Of a DNA stretch of 22,059 nucleotides, positions 1 through 7,879 are shown piece after piece. The notes beneath the pieces were generated by a model. The model was not told the origin of the DNA. It worked only from the letters and a program-made list of their open reading frames with translations, and ran no database searches. A program made the position numbers and the translations under genes. Every line of letters starts with the position of its first letter. The stretch's first letter is position 1. The stretch is taken from assembly GCA_025998475.1 (NCBI GenBank), contig BNVZ01000004.1, forward strand, positions 1 through 22,059. The letters are read 5' to 3'. The DNA is from Endomicrobiia bacterium. GTDB lineage: Bacteria; Elusimicrobiota; Endomicrobiia; Endomicrobiales; Endomicrobiaceae.

Positions 1-123
1 GATAGCATAACGATGGATATAGAATTGATAATGCCAGTAGCAATGGAAACACAACTGAGATTTGCAATAAGAGAAGGCGGGAGAACAGTAGGTTCTGGCG
101 TTGTTACTGAAATTGTTGAATAA
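1..123 (+). CDS. tuf: Elongation factor Tu, C-terminal 40 residues (5' truncated by window)
   Basis: EF-Tu carries aminoacyl-tRNA to the ribosomal A site as a GTP complex. Only the end of beta-barrel domain 3 is visible. The reading frame is open from base 1 and stops at 121-123. It contains the family-typical [17 protein letters not shown] and ends [14 protein letters not shown], close to the usual EF-Tu ending. A tuf gene directly upstream of rpsJ is the common str-to-S10 junction in many bacteria. The GTPase domain lies outside the window. An inverted-repeat element begins only 7 bases after the stop codon. Confidence 0.95.
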   Translation, partial: DSITMDIELIMPVAMETQLRFAIREGGRTVGSGVVTEIVE

Positions 124-130
124 TATTTGC

Positions 131-271
131 GGGTCCGTCTAAAAACTTGTGGCAGCAAATCTTAACTTGTTTTGGTAACCAGCGTTGTTTTATGATGAAG
201 ATACCTAAAGTAAGATCGGTACTGTAAATGCGAAAACCTGTCGAAGCCATAAGTTTTTAGAAAACAGACCC
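131..271. mobile_element. Small non-coding inverted-repeat (MITE-like) element, copy 1
   Basis: The left end at 131-153 (GGGTCCGTCTAAAAACTTGT, then GGC) matches the reverse complement of 246-271 apart from a 3-base insertion and two substitutions. The element is 141 bp and has no coding capacity. A second copy at 9326-9453 shares the termini, an internal TTGTTTTGGTAAC (starting 168 here, 9368 there) and a right-internal CGGTAC..TAAAT.CGAAAAC block. Two related non-coding copies with shared terminal inverted repeats fit a MITE. No convincing target-site duplication is seen and no transposase is in the window. In RNA the two ends could pair into a long hairpin just after tuf. Confidence 0.65.
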
Positions 272-279
272 TTGTAGTT

Positions 280-331
280 AAGGAGGGTTCTTGCAAAATA
301 TTTTTTTATTTACTCTAATATGAGGATTAAC
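280..331 (+). repeat. Direct repeat R1, copy 1, with embedded promoter-like hexamers
   Basis: This stretch matches 452-502 at nearly every position from the GGAGGG-like start through TTGCAAAATATTTTT and TTTACTCTAATAT. Each copy contains a sigma70-like pair with 17-nt spacing: TTGCAA at 291-296 and TCTAAT at 314-319 here. The repeat is seen directly. Promoter function is inference. Confidence 0.6.
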
Positions 332-451
332 GTGATAGACGTATGAAAACTTTTTTGATTTTTGACTATCGATGGTAGAGTTAATAACAGTCCGTAAAAT
401 TTGCTTAATATAGCCCGAGAGATTTTTTTATGTGTTTGTCGTGTGCAGGCT

Positions 452-502
452 GAAGGGGGCTCTTGCAAAATATTTTTATATTTACTTTAATATACGGGTT
501 GT
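452..502 (+). repeat. Direct repeat R1, copy 2, with embedded promoter-like hexamers
   Basis: Second copy of the repeat at 280-331, offset by 172 bp. Its promoter-like pair is TTGCAA at 463-468 and TTTAAT at 486-491, again with a 17-nt spacer. The hexamers and spacer length are kept while bases around them vary, which mildly favours a functional promoter. Confidence 0.6.
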
Positions 503-582
503 TGCTTGAGGTAGAGCCCTCAAAGTTGTGTTTTAAGTAACTTAAACCGGCTAACTGTTATTTGTATCAAAGTGGATTGTTG

Positions 583-610
583 TTGACTTGTGCTAAATGG
601 TGAAGATAAA
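583..610 (+). promoter_or_regulatory. Putative sigma70 promoter for rpsJ
   Basis: TTGACT at 583-588, 16-nt spacer, GATAAA at 605-610. This would start transcription about 20 nt before the rpsJ start codon. The -35 is good and the -10 is 4 of 6. It is the third candidate promoter in this 515-bp gap, which otherwise holds the inverted-repeat element and repeat R1. Confidence 0.4.
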
Positions 611-638
611 TAGAGATTAAACAAACAGGGTTAAATTT

Positions 639-965
639 ATGGTAAATGAAAAAGTAGTGCCGACGCAGCATTTGAGAGTTAAGTTGCGGGCGTGTGATCA
701 CAAAATGTTAGATGATTCAGTTGCCAAGATAATAGAAACGGCAAGACGTACTGGGGCAACTATAACCGGGCCCATACTTTTGCCTACTAGCATATGGAAG
801 TACACAGTCAACAAATCTGTTCATAAAGACAAAAAATCGCGCGAGCAATTTGAAATTAGAGTTCACAAAAGATTGGTCGACATTTGCGAGCCTTCGCCCA
901 AGACTGTTGAAGAGCTTATGAAGCTTGATTTGCCTGCAGGTATTGGTATTGAAATCAAGGCGTAA
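639..965 (+). CDS. rpsJ: 30S ribosomal protein S10
   Basis: S10 is a 30S head protein and, as NusE, part of the antitermination complex. The 108-residue product contains [20 protein letters not shown] and the TGPILLPT loop, followed by [16 protein letters not shown], all diagnostic of S10. The N-terminus is a few residues longer than in E. coli ([11 protein letters not shown]). It opens the S10 operon and ends 37 bp before rplC. The Shine-Dalgarno sequence is weak (CAGGG about 9 nt upstream). Confidence 0.97.
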   Translation: MVNEKVVPTQHLRVKLRACDHKMLDDSVAKIIETARRTGATITGPILLPTSIWKYTVNKSVHKDKKSREQFEIRVHKRLVDICEPSPKTVEELMKLDLPAGIGIEIKA

Positions 966-1002
966 TTTTTAAAAAATATTTGAATCGTAGAGAGAAAATA
1001 TT

Positions 1003-1674
1003 ATGTTGAAATCGATTATTGGGAAAAAAGTAGGTATGACGCAGGTTTTCGACGATAAGGGGAGTCTTATACCTGTAACAGTAATAGAAGCTGGGCGTTG
1101 CGTTATCACAAATGTGCGCACAGTTGAAAACGATGGTTACGCTGCTGTTCAGATTGCTTTTGGGGATACGGAAGAAAAAAAACTTAGCAAACCTCAAGCG
1201 GGTCTTTTTAAAAAATATAACCTTTCGCCAAAAAAAATTGTCAGAGAAATCAAAGTTGCAGATGTTGCTGAATTTTCTGTAGGACAGGAAATAAAAGTAG
1301 ATCTATTCAAAGTTGGCGATTATGTTGATGTTCGCGCTGTGTCAAAAGGTAAAGGCTACGCCGGTGTTATTAAAAGACATAACTTTGGCATGCAGCCTAC
1401 AACTCACGGTCAGTCTGACAGAACTCGAGCGAGAGGTTCAAGTGGCGGACAGGGACCTCAAAAGGTTTTGAAGGGTACGAGAATGGCTGGACATTTGGGC
1501 AATGAATATGTTACAATACAAAAGTTGCTTGTCGTGGGTGTAGATGTTGAAAAAAATGTTTTGCTTATTAAGGGCGCTGTTCCTGCCGTAAATACCGGGA
1601 TACTGCTTATAAGCAATACGCTCAAAAAGATTCCTGTAGTTCAGGAAGTAAAAGCCAAAAACAAAAAGAAGTAG
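1003..1674 (+). CDS. rplC: 50S ribosomal protein L3
   Basis: L3 is an early 50S assembly protein whose long loop reaches the peptidyl transferase centre. The 223-residue protein starts MLKSIIGKKVGMTQVF, a standard bacterial L3 opening. It has SKGKGYAGVIKRHNF, then GQGPQKVLKGTRMAGHLGNE, then an LLVVGVDVEKN strand, in the family order. A short Lys-rich tail (KAKNKKK) ends it. The start follows a GAGAG purine stretch. A 181-bp spacer with a promoter candidate separates it from rplD. Confidence 0.97.
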   Translation: MLKSIIGKKVGMTQVFDDKGSLIPVTVIEAGRCVITNVRTVENDGYAAVQIAFGDTEEKKLSKPQAGLFKKYNLSPKKIVREIKVADVAEFSVGQEIKVDLFKVGDYVDVRAVSKGKGYAGVIKRHNFGMQPTTHGQSDRTRARGSSGGQGPQKVLKGTRMAGHLGNEYVTIQKLLVVGVDVEKNVLLIKGAVPAVNTGILLISNTLKKIPVVQEVKAKNKKK

Positions 1675-1755
1675 CTGTGAGTTTTTTGGTATTGTGGTAC
1701 GGCATTGATTGTTCTGTCGTTTTTGAGATGCTTAAATGTTTGAGCGTTGAAGAGT

Positions 1756-1785
1756 TTGGCTGTTATCGCTCAAAAATTGTATAAT
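1756..1785 (+). promoter_or_regulatory. Putative sigma70 promoter for rplD
   Basis: TTGGCT at 1756-1761, 18-nt spacer, perfect TATAAT at 1780-1785, about 70 bp upstream of the rplD start inside the rplC-rplD gap. The position between two genes that are usually co-transcribed suggests an extra internal start. Confidence 0.5.
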
Positions 1786-1855
1786 CGTTGCAATGGGTTG
1801 ATATCACAATATCCGTCAGCTGAGTGTAGCATTGCTGATGTAACAGAGAGAGAAA

Positions 1856-2476
1856 ATGGAGACGATAGTTTATAGTGCGGATGGTCAGAAGAAAGGAAGG
1901 ATAGAGCTTCCTGCTTTTTTCAACACAGAAGTTTCCAGTGTGCTTTTGCATGAAATTACGACAGCATATTTAAACAATCAGAGGTCCGGCACTCACAAAA
2001 CAAAGACGAGGGGCGAGGTATCTTTTTCAGGTGCAAAACCTTGGAAACAAAAAGGCACCGGTAATGCTCGCGCAGGGCAGAGAAATTCTCCCTTGTGGAG
2101 AAAAGGTGGTATTATTTTTGGACCGCAGCCTAGGGATTATTACACAAGGATATCAAAACGGAAGAAGAGACTTTCTTTGGGTATGGCGTTTTCCGCGCAG
2201 CTTCGCAATGGCAATATTATTGTTGTTGATTCCGTAAAAATTGATGAAGTTAAAACAAAAAAAGTAGTGGAGCTTTTGAGGAATCTTAAGGTTGAAGGTA
2301 TGAAGGTTGTTTTTGCAATTTCTGACGATGCAGGTTTTAAGATGGCATCTAGAAATATAAAAAATGTTGTAGTTGAAAATATTAAAAATATCAATGCGTA
2401 CCAAGTTCTTTGGGCAGATAAATTAGTTATTACGCCCGGAGCCATTGGTTCAATAAAAGAGAGACAATCAATATAA
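1856..2476 (+). CDS. rplD: 50S ribosomal protein L4
   Basis: L4 lines the exit tunnel and in enterobacteria also represses the S10 operon. The 206-residue product carries the long basic internal loop (THKTKTRGEVSFSGAKPWKQ followed by KGTGNARAGQRNSPLWRKGG, residues about 45-85). The C-terminal fold contains NIIVVDSVKI and NAYQVLWADKLVITPGAI. The start is preceded by AGAGAGAG. rplW follows after 33 bp. No S10-leader-like structure is recognisable upstream. Confidence 0.97.
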   Translation: METIVYSADGQKKGRIELPAFFNTEVSSVLLHEITTAYLNNQRSGTHKTKTRGEVSFSGAKPWKQKGTGNARAGQRNSPLWRKGGIIFGPQPRDYYTRISKRKKRLSLGMAFSAQLRNGNIIVVDSVKIDEVKTKKVVELLRNLKVEGMKVVFAISDDAGFKMASRNIKNVVVENIKNINAYQVLWADKLVITPGAIGSIKERQSI

Positions 2477-2509
2477 GCGCAGGTTGTCTTTTGTTATTTA
2501 GGAAATAAA

Positions 2510-2797
2510 ATGGATATTAGAAACGTCGTCAAAAGACCGGTGTTAACGGAAAAAGCATCGATTCTAAAAGAAAAAGATAATAAGTATACTTTTGTAGTAG
2601 ATAAAGATGCTAACAAATTTCAGATAAAGCAGGCTATTGAGTATTTGTTTAGCGTAACAGTAAAAAGTGTTCGTACCTTAAACTATGCCGGAAAAAGCAA
2701 GAAAGTAGGTGTGCATACAGGGTACAAGAACGATTGGAAAAAAGCAATAGTAAAGCTTGGTGAAGGGCAGGAAATTCAAATGGTTGAAGAAGCCTAG
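2510..2797 (+). CDS. rplW: 50S ribosomal protein L23
   Basis: L23 sits at the tunnel exit and docks trigger factor and SRP. The 95-residue protein has the family opening (VVKRPVLTEKAS), the YTFVVDKDANKFQIKQAIEY block and a VKSVRTLNY strand, followed by the basic loop and KKAIVKLGEGQEI. Its length is normal. An AGGA sequence lies about 6 nt before the start. A weak terminator-like hairpin follows at 2813. Confidence 0.97.
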   Translation: MDIRNVVKRPVLTEKASILKEKDNKYTFVVDKDANKFQIKQAIEYLFSVTVKSVRTLNYAGKSKKVGVHTGYKNDWKKAIVKLGEGQEIQMVEEA

Positions 2798-2812
2798 ATT
2801 TTAGACCGAGTG

Positions 2813-2832
2813 ATAGTAGGACTATTTTTTTT
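2813..2832 (+). terminator. Weak hairpin plus T-tract after rplW
   Basis: ATAGT at 2813-2817 pairs with ACTAT at 2821-2825 across a 3-base loop, directly followed by seven T residues. The 5-bp AT-rich stem is short for an intrinsic terminator, so partial termination or pausing between rplW and rplB is the most that can be claimed. Confidence 0.3.
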
Positions 2833-2856
2833 GAAATAAAAATTAAAGGATAGCCC

Positions 2857-2958
2857 TTGTTGCAAGAACAAAAAAAAGAAATGGATATGGGCAATTATGT
2901 GTTGTCGCAGCAAGATTTATTTAAAGTTGCACAAACGTGCAATAACAGGAAAGGGTAA
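2857..2958 (+). CDS. Possible 33-residue leader-type small ORF overlapping rplB
   Basis: An open frame starts at TTG 2857 or TTG 2860, 6 nt after AAAGGA (2845-2850), and stops with TAA at 2956-2958, whose last base is the A of the rplB ATG. The peptide is polar ([20 protein letters not shown], then [13 protein letters not shown]) and resembles nothing I know. The TAATG overlap and a reasonable ribosome site would allow translational coupling to rplB. A chance open frame of this length is also quite possible. Confidence 0.25.
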   Translation: MLQEQKKEMDMGNYVLSQQDLFKVAQTCNNRKG

Positions 2959-3791
2959 TGCCGATTAAAACATTTAAGCCGTATACACAGTCAAGAAGAC
3001 AAATGTCAGTTTCAGATTTTTCGGATATCACTAAGACAGACCCCGAAAAGTCTTTGATAAAAATTGTGAAGAAAAAAGGCGGTCGTAACAATACCGGTCA
3101 AGTGATGGTTCGCTTTAGAGGCGGTGGTCACAAAAGATTTTATAGAATTATTGATTTTAAAAGAAATAAACTCAACGTTCCAGCAAAAGTAGTAGCAATA
3201 GAGTACGATCCTAACCGCTCAAGTAGAATAGCACTTTTGCAGTATCAGGATGGTGAAAAAAGATATATAATTCGGTCTTTAGGAGTAAATGTTGGCGATA
3301 CTCTTATGTCTGGTCCGGATGCCGAGATAAGGCCTGGAAATTCTCTTCCGCTTACAAATATACCCATAGGTACTTTTGTACATAATTTGGAATTGGTAGC
3401 TGGTAAAGGTGGACAGTTAGTTCGTTCCGCAGGAGCTGTTGCGCAACTTCTTGCAAAAGAAGATGATTACGCTCACCTAAGAATGCCTTCAGGCGAAATA
3501 AGACTCATCCGAGTAAACTGTTACGCGACAATTGGCCAGGTAGGAATCTTAGATCATGAAAACATTACACTGGGTTCCGCCGGAAGAAATCGTCACATGG
3601 GTAGAAAATCTCATGTTCGCGGAACTGCGATGAATTCTGTCGACCATCCTCATGGTGGTGGTAGAGGTAAATCTAAAGGTAATAATCAGCCTAAAAGTCC
3701 TTGGAATCAGCCTGCTAAAGGCTTTAAAACAAGATCTAAGAAAGTTTGGGATTGGGTAATAATAAGCCATCGTAATAAAGCTAAGAAGTAA
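2958..3791 (+). CDS. rplB: 50S ribosomal protein L2
   Basis: L2 is needed for subunit joining and peptidyl transferase activity. The 277-residue protein shows the N-terminal [18 protein letters not shown], the OB-fold segment [20 protein letters not shown], the SH3-like region [19 protein letters not shown] and the C-terminal [15 protein letters not shown] with the conserved histidines at about 230 and 232. The basic tail ends SHRNKAKK. The ribosome site AGGAAAGGG lies immediately upstream. rpsS follows after 16 bp. Confidence 0.98.
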   Translation: MPIKTFKPYTQSRRQMSVSDFSDITKTDPEKSLIKIVKKKGGRNNTGQVMVRFRGGGHKRFYRIIDFKRNKLNVPAKVVAIEYDPNRSSRIALLQYQDGEKRYIIRSLGVNVGDTLMSGPDAEIRPGNSLPLTNIPIGTFVHNLELVAGKGGQLVRSAGAVAQLLAKEDDYAHLRMPSGEIRLIRVNCYATIGQVGILDHENITLGSAGRNRHMGRKSHVRGTAMNSVDHPHGGGRGKSKGNNQPKSPWNQPAKGFKTRSKKVWDWVIISHRNKAKK

Positions 3792-3807
3792 GCGGAGGGG
3801 AAAATAG

Positions 3808-4092
3808 ATGAGTCGTTCAGCAAAGAAGGGTCCATACGTAGACGAGAAGCTTTTGAAGAAAATACAGAAACTAAATGAGACTGGTGATAAAAAGGTGATT
3901 AAGACATGGGCAAGGGCCAGCGTTATAACGCCTGAATTTGTCGGTCATACAATAGCAATACACAATGGGAAAAAATTTCTCCCTATATTTATGTCGGAAC
4001 AGATGGTAGGACATAGGCTGGGCGAGTTTTCTCCGACAAGAACTTTTAAAGGTCATGGTGGCATGACAAGACAAGAAACAGGGCTCACTTAA
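3808..4092 (+). CDS. rpsS: 30S ribosomal protein S19
   Basis: S19 is a 30S head protein near the A-site finger and works with S13. The 94-residue product has [47 protein letters not shown] and the C-terminal [20 protein letters not shown], all hallmark motifs. A strong ribosome site (GGAGGGG) lies between the rplB stop and this start. A 101-bp spacer follows. Confidence 0.98.
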   Translation: MSRSAKKGPYVDEKLLKKIQKLNETGDKKVIKTWARASVITPEFVGHTIAIHNGKKFLPIFMSEQMVGHRLGEFSPTRTFKGHGGMTRQETGLT

Positions 4093-4193
4093 ATAAAATG
4101 TGTGATGCGATTATTTTTTTGCAAGATGTTTAATGTTGATGGTTGGTAGTTACGCTCAGGGTATGATTTACAAAATATGAAAAGGATATAAAG

Positions 4194-4583
4194 ATGGAAG
4201 CGAAGGCAACAGCAAAGTTTGTTAGATATACTCCAAGAAAAGTTAATCAGGTTCTTACCCTTATAAGAAATAAGAGAGTTGAGAAAGCATTTGTAATTCT
4301 TTCTTTTCTTCCTAAATCTGCTGTAGTGTTAGTTCAAAAAGTTTTAAGAAGTGCGACTGCAAATGCAGGAAGACTTGATGATTTTTCGGGACTTAAAGTT
4401 AAGGAAGCATGGGTGGGAAACGGGCCTATTTTGAAAAGGATGAGGCCTGGTCCTAAGGGAAGAGGAATGCCTATAAAGAAGAGAACAGCTCATCTTACTA
4501 TAGTTGTTACAGATGTGGGCGTAGCTCCGGAAGGAAGAAAGAGAAAAAGGGTTAATGTTAAAGCGACAACAGAAAGAAAGTAA
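4194..4583 (+). CDS. rplV: 50S ribosomal protein L22
   Basis: L22 lines the exit tunnel with a beta-hairpin that is a known macrolide-resistance site. The 129-residue protein has AKFVRYTPRKVNQVLTLIRN, KSAVVLVQKVLRSATANAG and the hairpin region LKRMRPGPKGRGMPIKKRTA. The C-terminus is extended by about 15 basic residues (GRKRKRVNVKATTERK) relative to E. coli L22. AAAAGGA is the ribosome site. rpsC starts 29 bp later. Confidence 0.97.
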   Translation: MEAKATAKFVRYTPRKVNQVLTLIRNKRVEKAFVILSFLPKSAVVLVQKVLRSATANAGRLDDFSGLKVKEAWVGNGPILKRMRPGPKGRGMPIKKRTAHLTIVVTDVGVAPEGRKRKRVNVKATTERK

Positions 4584-4612
4584 GATAAAAATTTTTAGGA
4601 AAGGTAAAAAAC

Positions 4613-5332
4613 ATGGGTCATAAGGTACATCCCAAAAGCGTAAGGTTAGGATATATTAGAGATTGGGAATCTATATGGTTTAATTTAAAAGAAATGCCTG
4701 ATTTGATAGAAGAAGATCGTCGAGTGAGGATCTATTTGAAAAATAAACTTAAATTGGCTTCTGTGTCTAAAATTGTTATTGAAAGACCTGGAAAATATTT
4801 ACGCGTAAATATCTATACGTCGCGCCCTGGTATTGTGATTGGTAAGGGTGGACAGGGTATTGAAAACTTAAGAAAAGAAGTTGAATCCATGACAGCGAAG
4901 AAAACTTTTATAAGTGTTATGGAAATAAAGAGACCTGAGATTGATGCTCAGCTTGCAGCCGAAAATATTGCTTTTCAGTTGGAAAAACAGATTCCTTTCA
5001 GAAGAGTAATGAAGAAAACAATTGAAAAGGCAATGGTGGCAGGTGCTAAGGGAATAAAGGTTATGGTTGCAGGTAGACTTGGCGGAGCAGAAATTGCCAG
5101 AACTGAATGGCTTAAAGAAGGAAGAGTTCCTCTGCAGACTTTTAGGGCGGATATAGACTATGGTTTTGCTGAAGCTTATACAACCATGGGGCAGATTGGT
5201 GTCAAAGTTTGGATATTCAAAAGAGAACTTTTCAAAAAGACGACTAAAGAGTTGATTGAAGAAGCAAAGCTTGCTGATGCGTCGGTGGCTGTAGACACAG
5301 ATAAATCTAACAAGCAGGAAGAACCTAAATAA
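4613..5332 (+). CDS. rpsC: 30S ribosomal protein S3
   Basis: S3 lies at the mRNA entry channel and contributes to ribosomal helicase activity. The 239-residue protein starts [18 protein letters not shown]. It contains the type II KH domain with the IGKGGQ loop at residues 76-81, then [20 protein letters not shown] and [20 protein letters not shown]. The C-terminus is an acidic and polar tail. AGGAAAGG precedes the start. rplP follows after 28 bp. Confidence 0.98.
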   Translation: MGHKVHPKSVRLGYIRDWESIWFNLKEMPDLIEEDRRVRIYLKNKLKLASVSKIVIERPGKYLRVNIYTSRPGIVIGKGGQGIENLRKEVESMTAKKTFISVMEIKRPEIDAQLAAENIAFQLEKQIPFRRVMKKTIEKAMVAGAKGIKVMVAGRLGGAEIARTEWLKEGRVPLQTFRADIDYGFAEAYTTMGQIGVKVWIFKRELFKKTTKELIEEAKLADASVAVDTDKSNKQEEPK

Positions 5333-5360
5333 GTTAAGACAAAAGACAGAGGACATTTAT

Positions 5361-5774
5361 ATGTTGATGCCAAAAAGAGTTAAATATAGAAAAACACACA
5401 GGGGAAGAATGAAAGGCAGAGCCAAAGGTGGTACTTATTTGGCTTTTGGCAAATATGGTCTTCAAGCTCTTGAACCTGTATGGATAAACAGCAATCAAAT
5501 TGAAGCGGCTCGTGTTACGCTTACGAGGTTTATAAAGAAGGGTGGAAAGGTTTGGATTAGAATATTTCCTGATAAACCAATCACAAAAAAACCCGCAGAG
5601 ACAAGGATGGGTAAAGGTAAAGGCGATCCACAATTTTGGGTTGCGGTAGTAAAACCTGGAAGGATAATGTTTGAAATGGAAGGCATTCCGGAAGCTGAAG
5701 CAAAAAAGGCTTTGACGCTTGCGTCAAATAAACTTCCTATACATACAAAAATCTTAGTCAGAGCTGATATTTGA
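5361..5774 (+). CDS. rplP: 50S ribosomal protein L16
   Basis: L16 helps shape the A-site tRNA pocket on the 50S subunit. The 137-residue product has [20 protein letters not shown], the [14 protein letters not shown] segment, [20 protein letters not shown] and a C-terminal [20 protein letters not shown]. Two starts are possible, ATG 5361 and ATG 5367. The second gives the more usual MPKR start, while GAGGA at 5350 suits either. The stop overlaps the rpmC ribosome site. Confidence 0.97.
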   Translation: MLMPKRVKYRKTHRGRMKGRAKGGTYLAFGKYGLQALEPVWINSNQIEAARVTLTRFIKKGGKVWIRIFPDKPITKKPAETRMGKGKGDPQFWVAVVKPGRIMFEMEGIPEAEAKKALTLASNKLPIHTKILVRADI

Positions 5775-5781
5775 GGATACG

Positions 5782-5991
5782 ATGAAAAGTAAAAATTGGA
5801 GCGAAATGAAAAATATGACGGATGTTGAACTCAACACAAAGCTTAGCGAGTTGCAGGACAAGTTTTTTAAGTTAAAATTCCGTAATTCGGTAACTCCTTT
5901 GAAAAATCCTCTTGTGATAAGAGAGATGAGAAAAGATATAGCAAGAATTAAGACACTTATTACTCAAAAGAAAGAGTCCATAACCAGCTAA
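5782..5991 (+). CDS. rpmC: 50S ribosomal protein L29
   Basis: L29 is a small two-helix protein near the tunnel exit, contacting L23. The 69-residue product has the typical MTDVELNTKLSELQDKFFKL, then KFRNSVTPLKNPLVIREMRK, then IARIKTLI pattern. Its ribosome site GAGGA (5773-5777) overlaps the rplP stop codon, so the two are probably translationally coupled. A 281-bp spacer follows instead of the usual near-contact with rpsQ. Confidence 0.95.
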   Translation: MKSKNWSEMKNMTDVELNTKLSELQDKFFKLKFRNSVTPLKNPLVIREMRKDIARIKTLITQKKESITS

Positions 5992-6023
5992 CTTTGTATT
6001 GATGTGTTGTGCTGTGTTTAAAT

Positions 6024-6052
6024 TTTAGATGGAATTTTATCTGTTTTATAAT
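6024..6052 (+). promoter_or_regulatory. Putative sigma70 promoter in the rpmC-rpsQ gap
   Basis: TTTAGA at 6024-6029, 17-nt spacer, perfect TATAAT at 6047-6052. It would give rpsQ a leader of about 210 nt. The leader includes a small GGCAG/CTGCC hairpin near 6148-6172. I recognise no known riboswitch or ribosomal protein leader motif in it. Confidence 0.4.
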
Positions 6053-6272
6053 AGGCAATATTTTAAAAAAAACACACGAAATTTACTAAAAAAGAAACAT
6101 GTCCCTGTGGGGCTAGCTCAAAGGTGTGCTAATTGTTGGGTTTTATGGCAGGTTGTTCTTATTGCTGCCTAGATGGTTCTTCTGGTGCTTTGTTTGTTTT
6201 TTAGCTAGTGCAAAAATATATCGACATTAAGGTTAGTTGACTGTAAATAAGATAAAATAATAGGAAGGGGCA

Positions 6273-6521
6273 ATGCTAGAACGTGGAAAACGTAAATGCC
6301 GTACGGGTGTAGTTGTTAGTGATAAAGGCGACAAGACGAGATTGGTATCTGTAGAGAGAACATATCGCCATTCTTTGTATGGTCGTGTGCTTCGCAGCAA
6401 GAGTAAATTTGCCGTGCATGATGAGAAAAATGTTTCTCATTTAGGCGATACCGTTACAATAATGGAATCAAGACCATTTTCAAGAACAAAAAGATGGGTG
6501 TTAGTTGAAGTTGTAGTATAG
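6273..6521 (+). CDS. rpsQ: 30S ribosomal protein S17
   Basis: S17 is a primary 16S rRNA binding protein with an OB fold. The 82-residue protein contains RKCRTGVVVSDKGDKTRLVS, then VERTYRHSLYGRVLRSKSKF, the AVHDEKN turn and the GDTVTIMESRPFSRTKRWVL ending expected of S17. The ribosome site AGGAAGGGG is strong. It is set apart from rpmC by 281 bp and from rplN by 874 bp, an unusual isolation within the S10/spc junction. Confidence 0.97.
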   Translation: MLERGKRKCRTGVVVSDKGDKTRLVSVERTYRHSLYGRVLRSKSKFAVHDEKNVSHLGDTVTIMESRPFSRTKRWVLVEVVV

Positions 6522-6758
6522 TTAACTGATTTAGTGTTGGACACTACTGCGTCGGTTCAAAAAATAGATGCAATACAAGGTGGGCTGATCACGGACAAAT
6601 GCATGAGGGTTTTTTTGGTTCTTGAGCGTTGTTGATAGCGCTGTGCAACAGTCCGTACAGTTTACTTAGGACTAAAGTCAGTCTCGTCGAAAGTTTTTTC
6701 GTGTGCTTGTTGCAAGGGTTGTCTTGGTCTAGTTACAAAAAGTGGAGCTAAGAAAATC

Positions 6759-6967
6759 GTGAAAAGCGAAACAGTATAGTGATAAGTGCGTTAGTTTTGT
6801 TTGGGCTAGTGTTAAATTCGTGCGATAAAAAGAACGCTTTCCTTGTAAACAGAAAGACTGCTATCCCAGAGAAAATAGAAGAAGTAAGGGTAGCAACTAC
6901 GCTCCAATTGATATCATGGTTGTTGGACTTTTTTTTTGTCCCTCTGTCGGGGGTGGGAGAATGTTGA
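6759..6967 (+). pseudogene. Frameshifted lipoprotein gene, related to the intact copy at 17899
   Basis: From GTG 6759 the frame reads VKSETV and then hits a stop. One base appears lost relative to the intact paralogue, and the correct frame resumes at 6779 as ISALVLFGLVLNSCDKKNAF followed by LVNRKTAIPEKIEEV. 6794-6883 matches 17935-18024 at about 78 of 90 bases by hand count, including 24 identical bases around the lipobox Cys. After residue 50 the paralogy ends. The frame then runs through a nine-T tract and stops at 6965-6967. I read it as a decayed duplicate of a secreted lipoprotein gene. Confidence 0.75.
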
Positions 6968-7214
6968 GTGTGTAAAGGCTGTGTTATTGCGAGATCTCAT
7001 CCTCGGTGAGAGAGATATTGTTTTGGCGGGTAATGCTTTGAGAGCTATGTTTGATGCTAGGGATAAGGCCAAGGCTGCTGGAGTTTTGGAAAGGTTAGGT
7101 GCATTGGGTGTATCGTTTGCGACCTTAGGGGGTGAGGAACCGTACGAAATGTGTAGGATCGTTTTTGGATTTCGACCTCCGTCACCGCCACCGCGATACA
7201 ACCCCGACGCGTGA
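6936..7214 (+). CDS. Unrecognised 92-residue ORF, possible detached C-terminal part of the lipoprotein pseudogene
   Basis: An open frame starts at TTG 6936 at the end of a T tract and stops at 7212-7214. The middle is rich in Ala, Leu and charged residues (VLLRDLILGERDIVLAGNAL, then RAMFDARDKAKAAGVLERLG) and predicts helix. The tail is Pro-rich (RPPSPPPRYNPDA). No ribosome site is visible. Because it lies just after a homopolymer in the broken lipoprotein, it may be the remainder of that gene in another frame. I do not recognise the fold and assign no function. Confidence 0.4.
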   Translation: MSLCRGWENVECVKAVLLRDLILGERDIVLAGNALRAMFDARDKAKAAGVLERLGALGVSFATLGGEEPYEMCRIVFGFRPPSPPPRYNPDA

Positions 7215-7395
7215 ATGCTTAGTAAATTTCGTCTGTTTTGTTTGGTCAATATGGAGTTTGGTGTTGCCTCTTATAAAACGATCGAAACTTCCTTGAAAAT
7301 TTAAGTAGCGTAATGGTGTCGAGATCGAGATGTAGAGTCAATTGACTATATAAAACGTCAGAAGTCTAAAAATAAGTTTGTCGAAGGATAATAGA

Positions 7396-7764
7396 ATGAT
7401 TCAAGAAAGAACTATTTTGAGTGTGGCGGATAATTCAGGGGCGAAAAAAATTCGTTGCTTTAGAGTTACAAAAGGTTTAAAGCGCCGTTATGCAAGTATT
7501 GGCGATGTAATTCATGCTTCAGTTCAAAATGCATTGCCACGCGCAAATATAAAAAAAGGGGAAGTTGTTAAAGCCGTAGTAGTGCGTACAGTAAAAGAAA
7601 TTCGTCGCATTGATGGGACCTACATTAAGTTTGATGATAATGCAGCTGTTATTATTAATGATGATGGCGAACCGAAGGGAACTCGTATTTTTGGGCCTGT
7701 TGCAAGAGAGCTTAGAGAGAAAAATTATCTCAAAATAATTTCTTTAGCGCCAGAAGTAATATAG
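7396..7764 (+). CDS. rplN: 50S ribosomal protein L14
   Basis: L14 binds 23S rRNA at the subunit interface and contacts L19 and initiation and silencing factors. The start at ATG 7396, 7 nt after GAAGGA, gives the standard 122-residue length. An upstream in-frame TTG at 7378 would add six residues and is less likely. Motifs are [43 protein letters not shown] and [21 protein letters not shown] 327-bp spacer follows. Confidence 0.97.
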   Translation: MIQERTILSVADNSGAKKIRCFRVTKGLKRRYASIGDVIHASVQNALPRANIKKGEVVKAVVVRTVKEIRRIDGTYIKFDDNAAVIINDDGEPKGTRIFGPVARELREKNYLKIISLAPEVI

Positions 7765-7879
7765 TTAGTGTTTTGTATGGTAAAGAATCTAGAAAGTTGA
7801 AGGTTAACTGGAGAGATGGTGCATTGATCTGGATGTTTTGAAAACGACTGTTTTTTTAATAATAACTTGTGCAGTCATC

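Noticed and set aside
4868..5633. Overlapping minus-strand ORFs opposite rpsC and rplP
   Set aside because: Phe/Ser/Cys-rich low-quality translations with no ribosome sites, lying over well-conserved ribosomal genes.
6105..6175. tRNA-like GGGGCTAGCTCAAAGGT stretch in the rpmC-rpsQ gap
   Set aside because: Only a D-arm-like motif is present; no anticodon arm, T-arm GTTC loop or acceptor pairing can be built.
7336..7347. 12-bp perfect palindrome AGTCAATTGACT before rplN as an operator
   Set aside because: Single occurrence in AT-rich DNA with no associated regulator or clear promoter; chance cannot be excluded.
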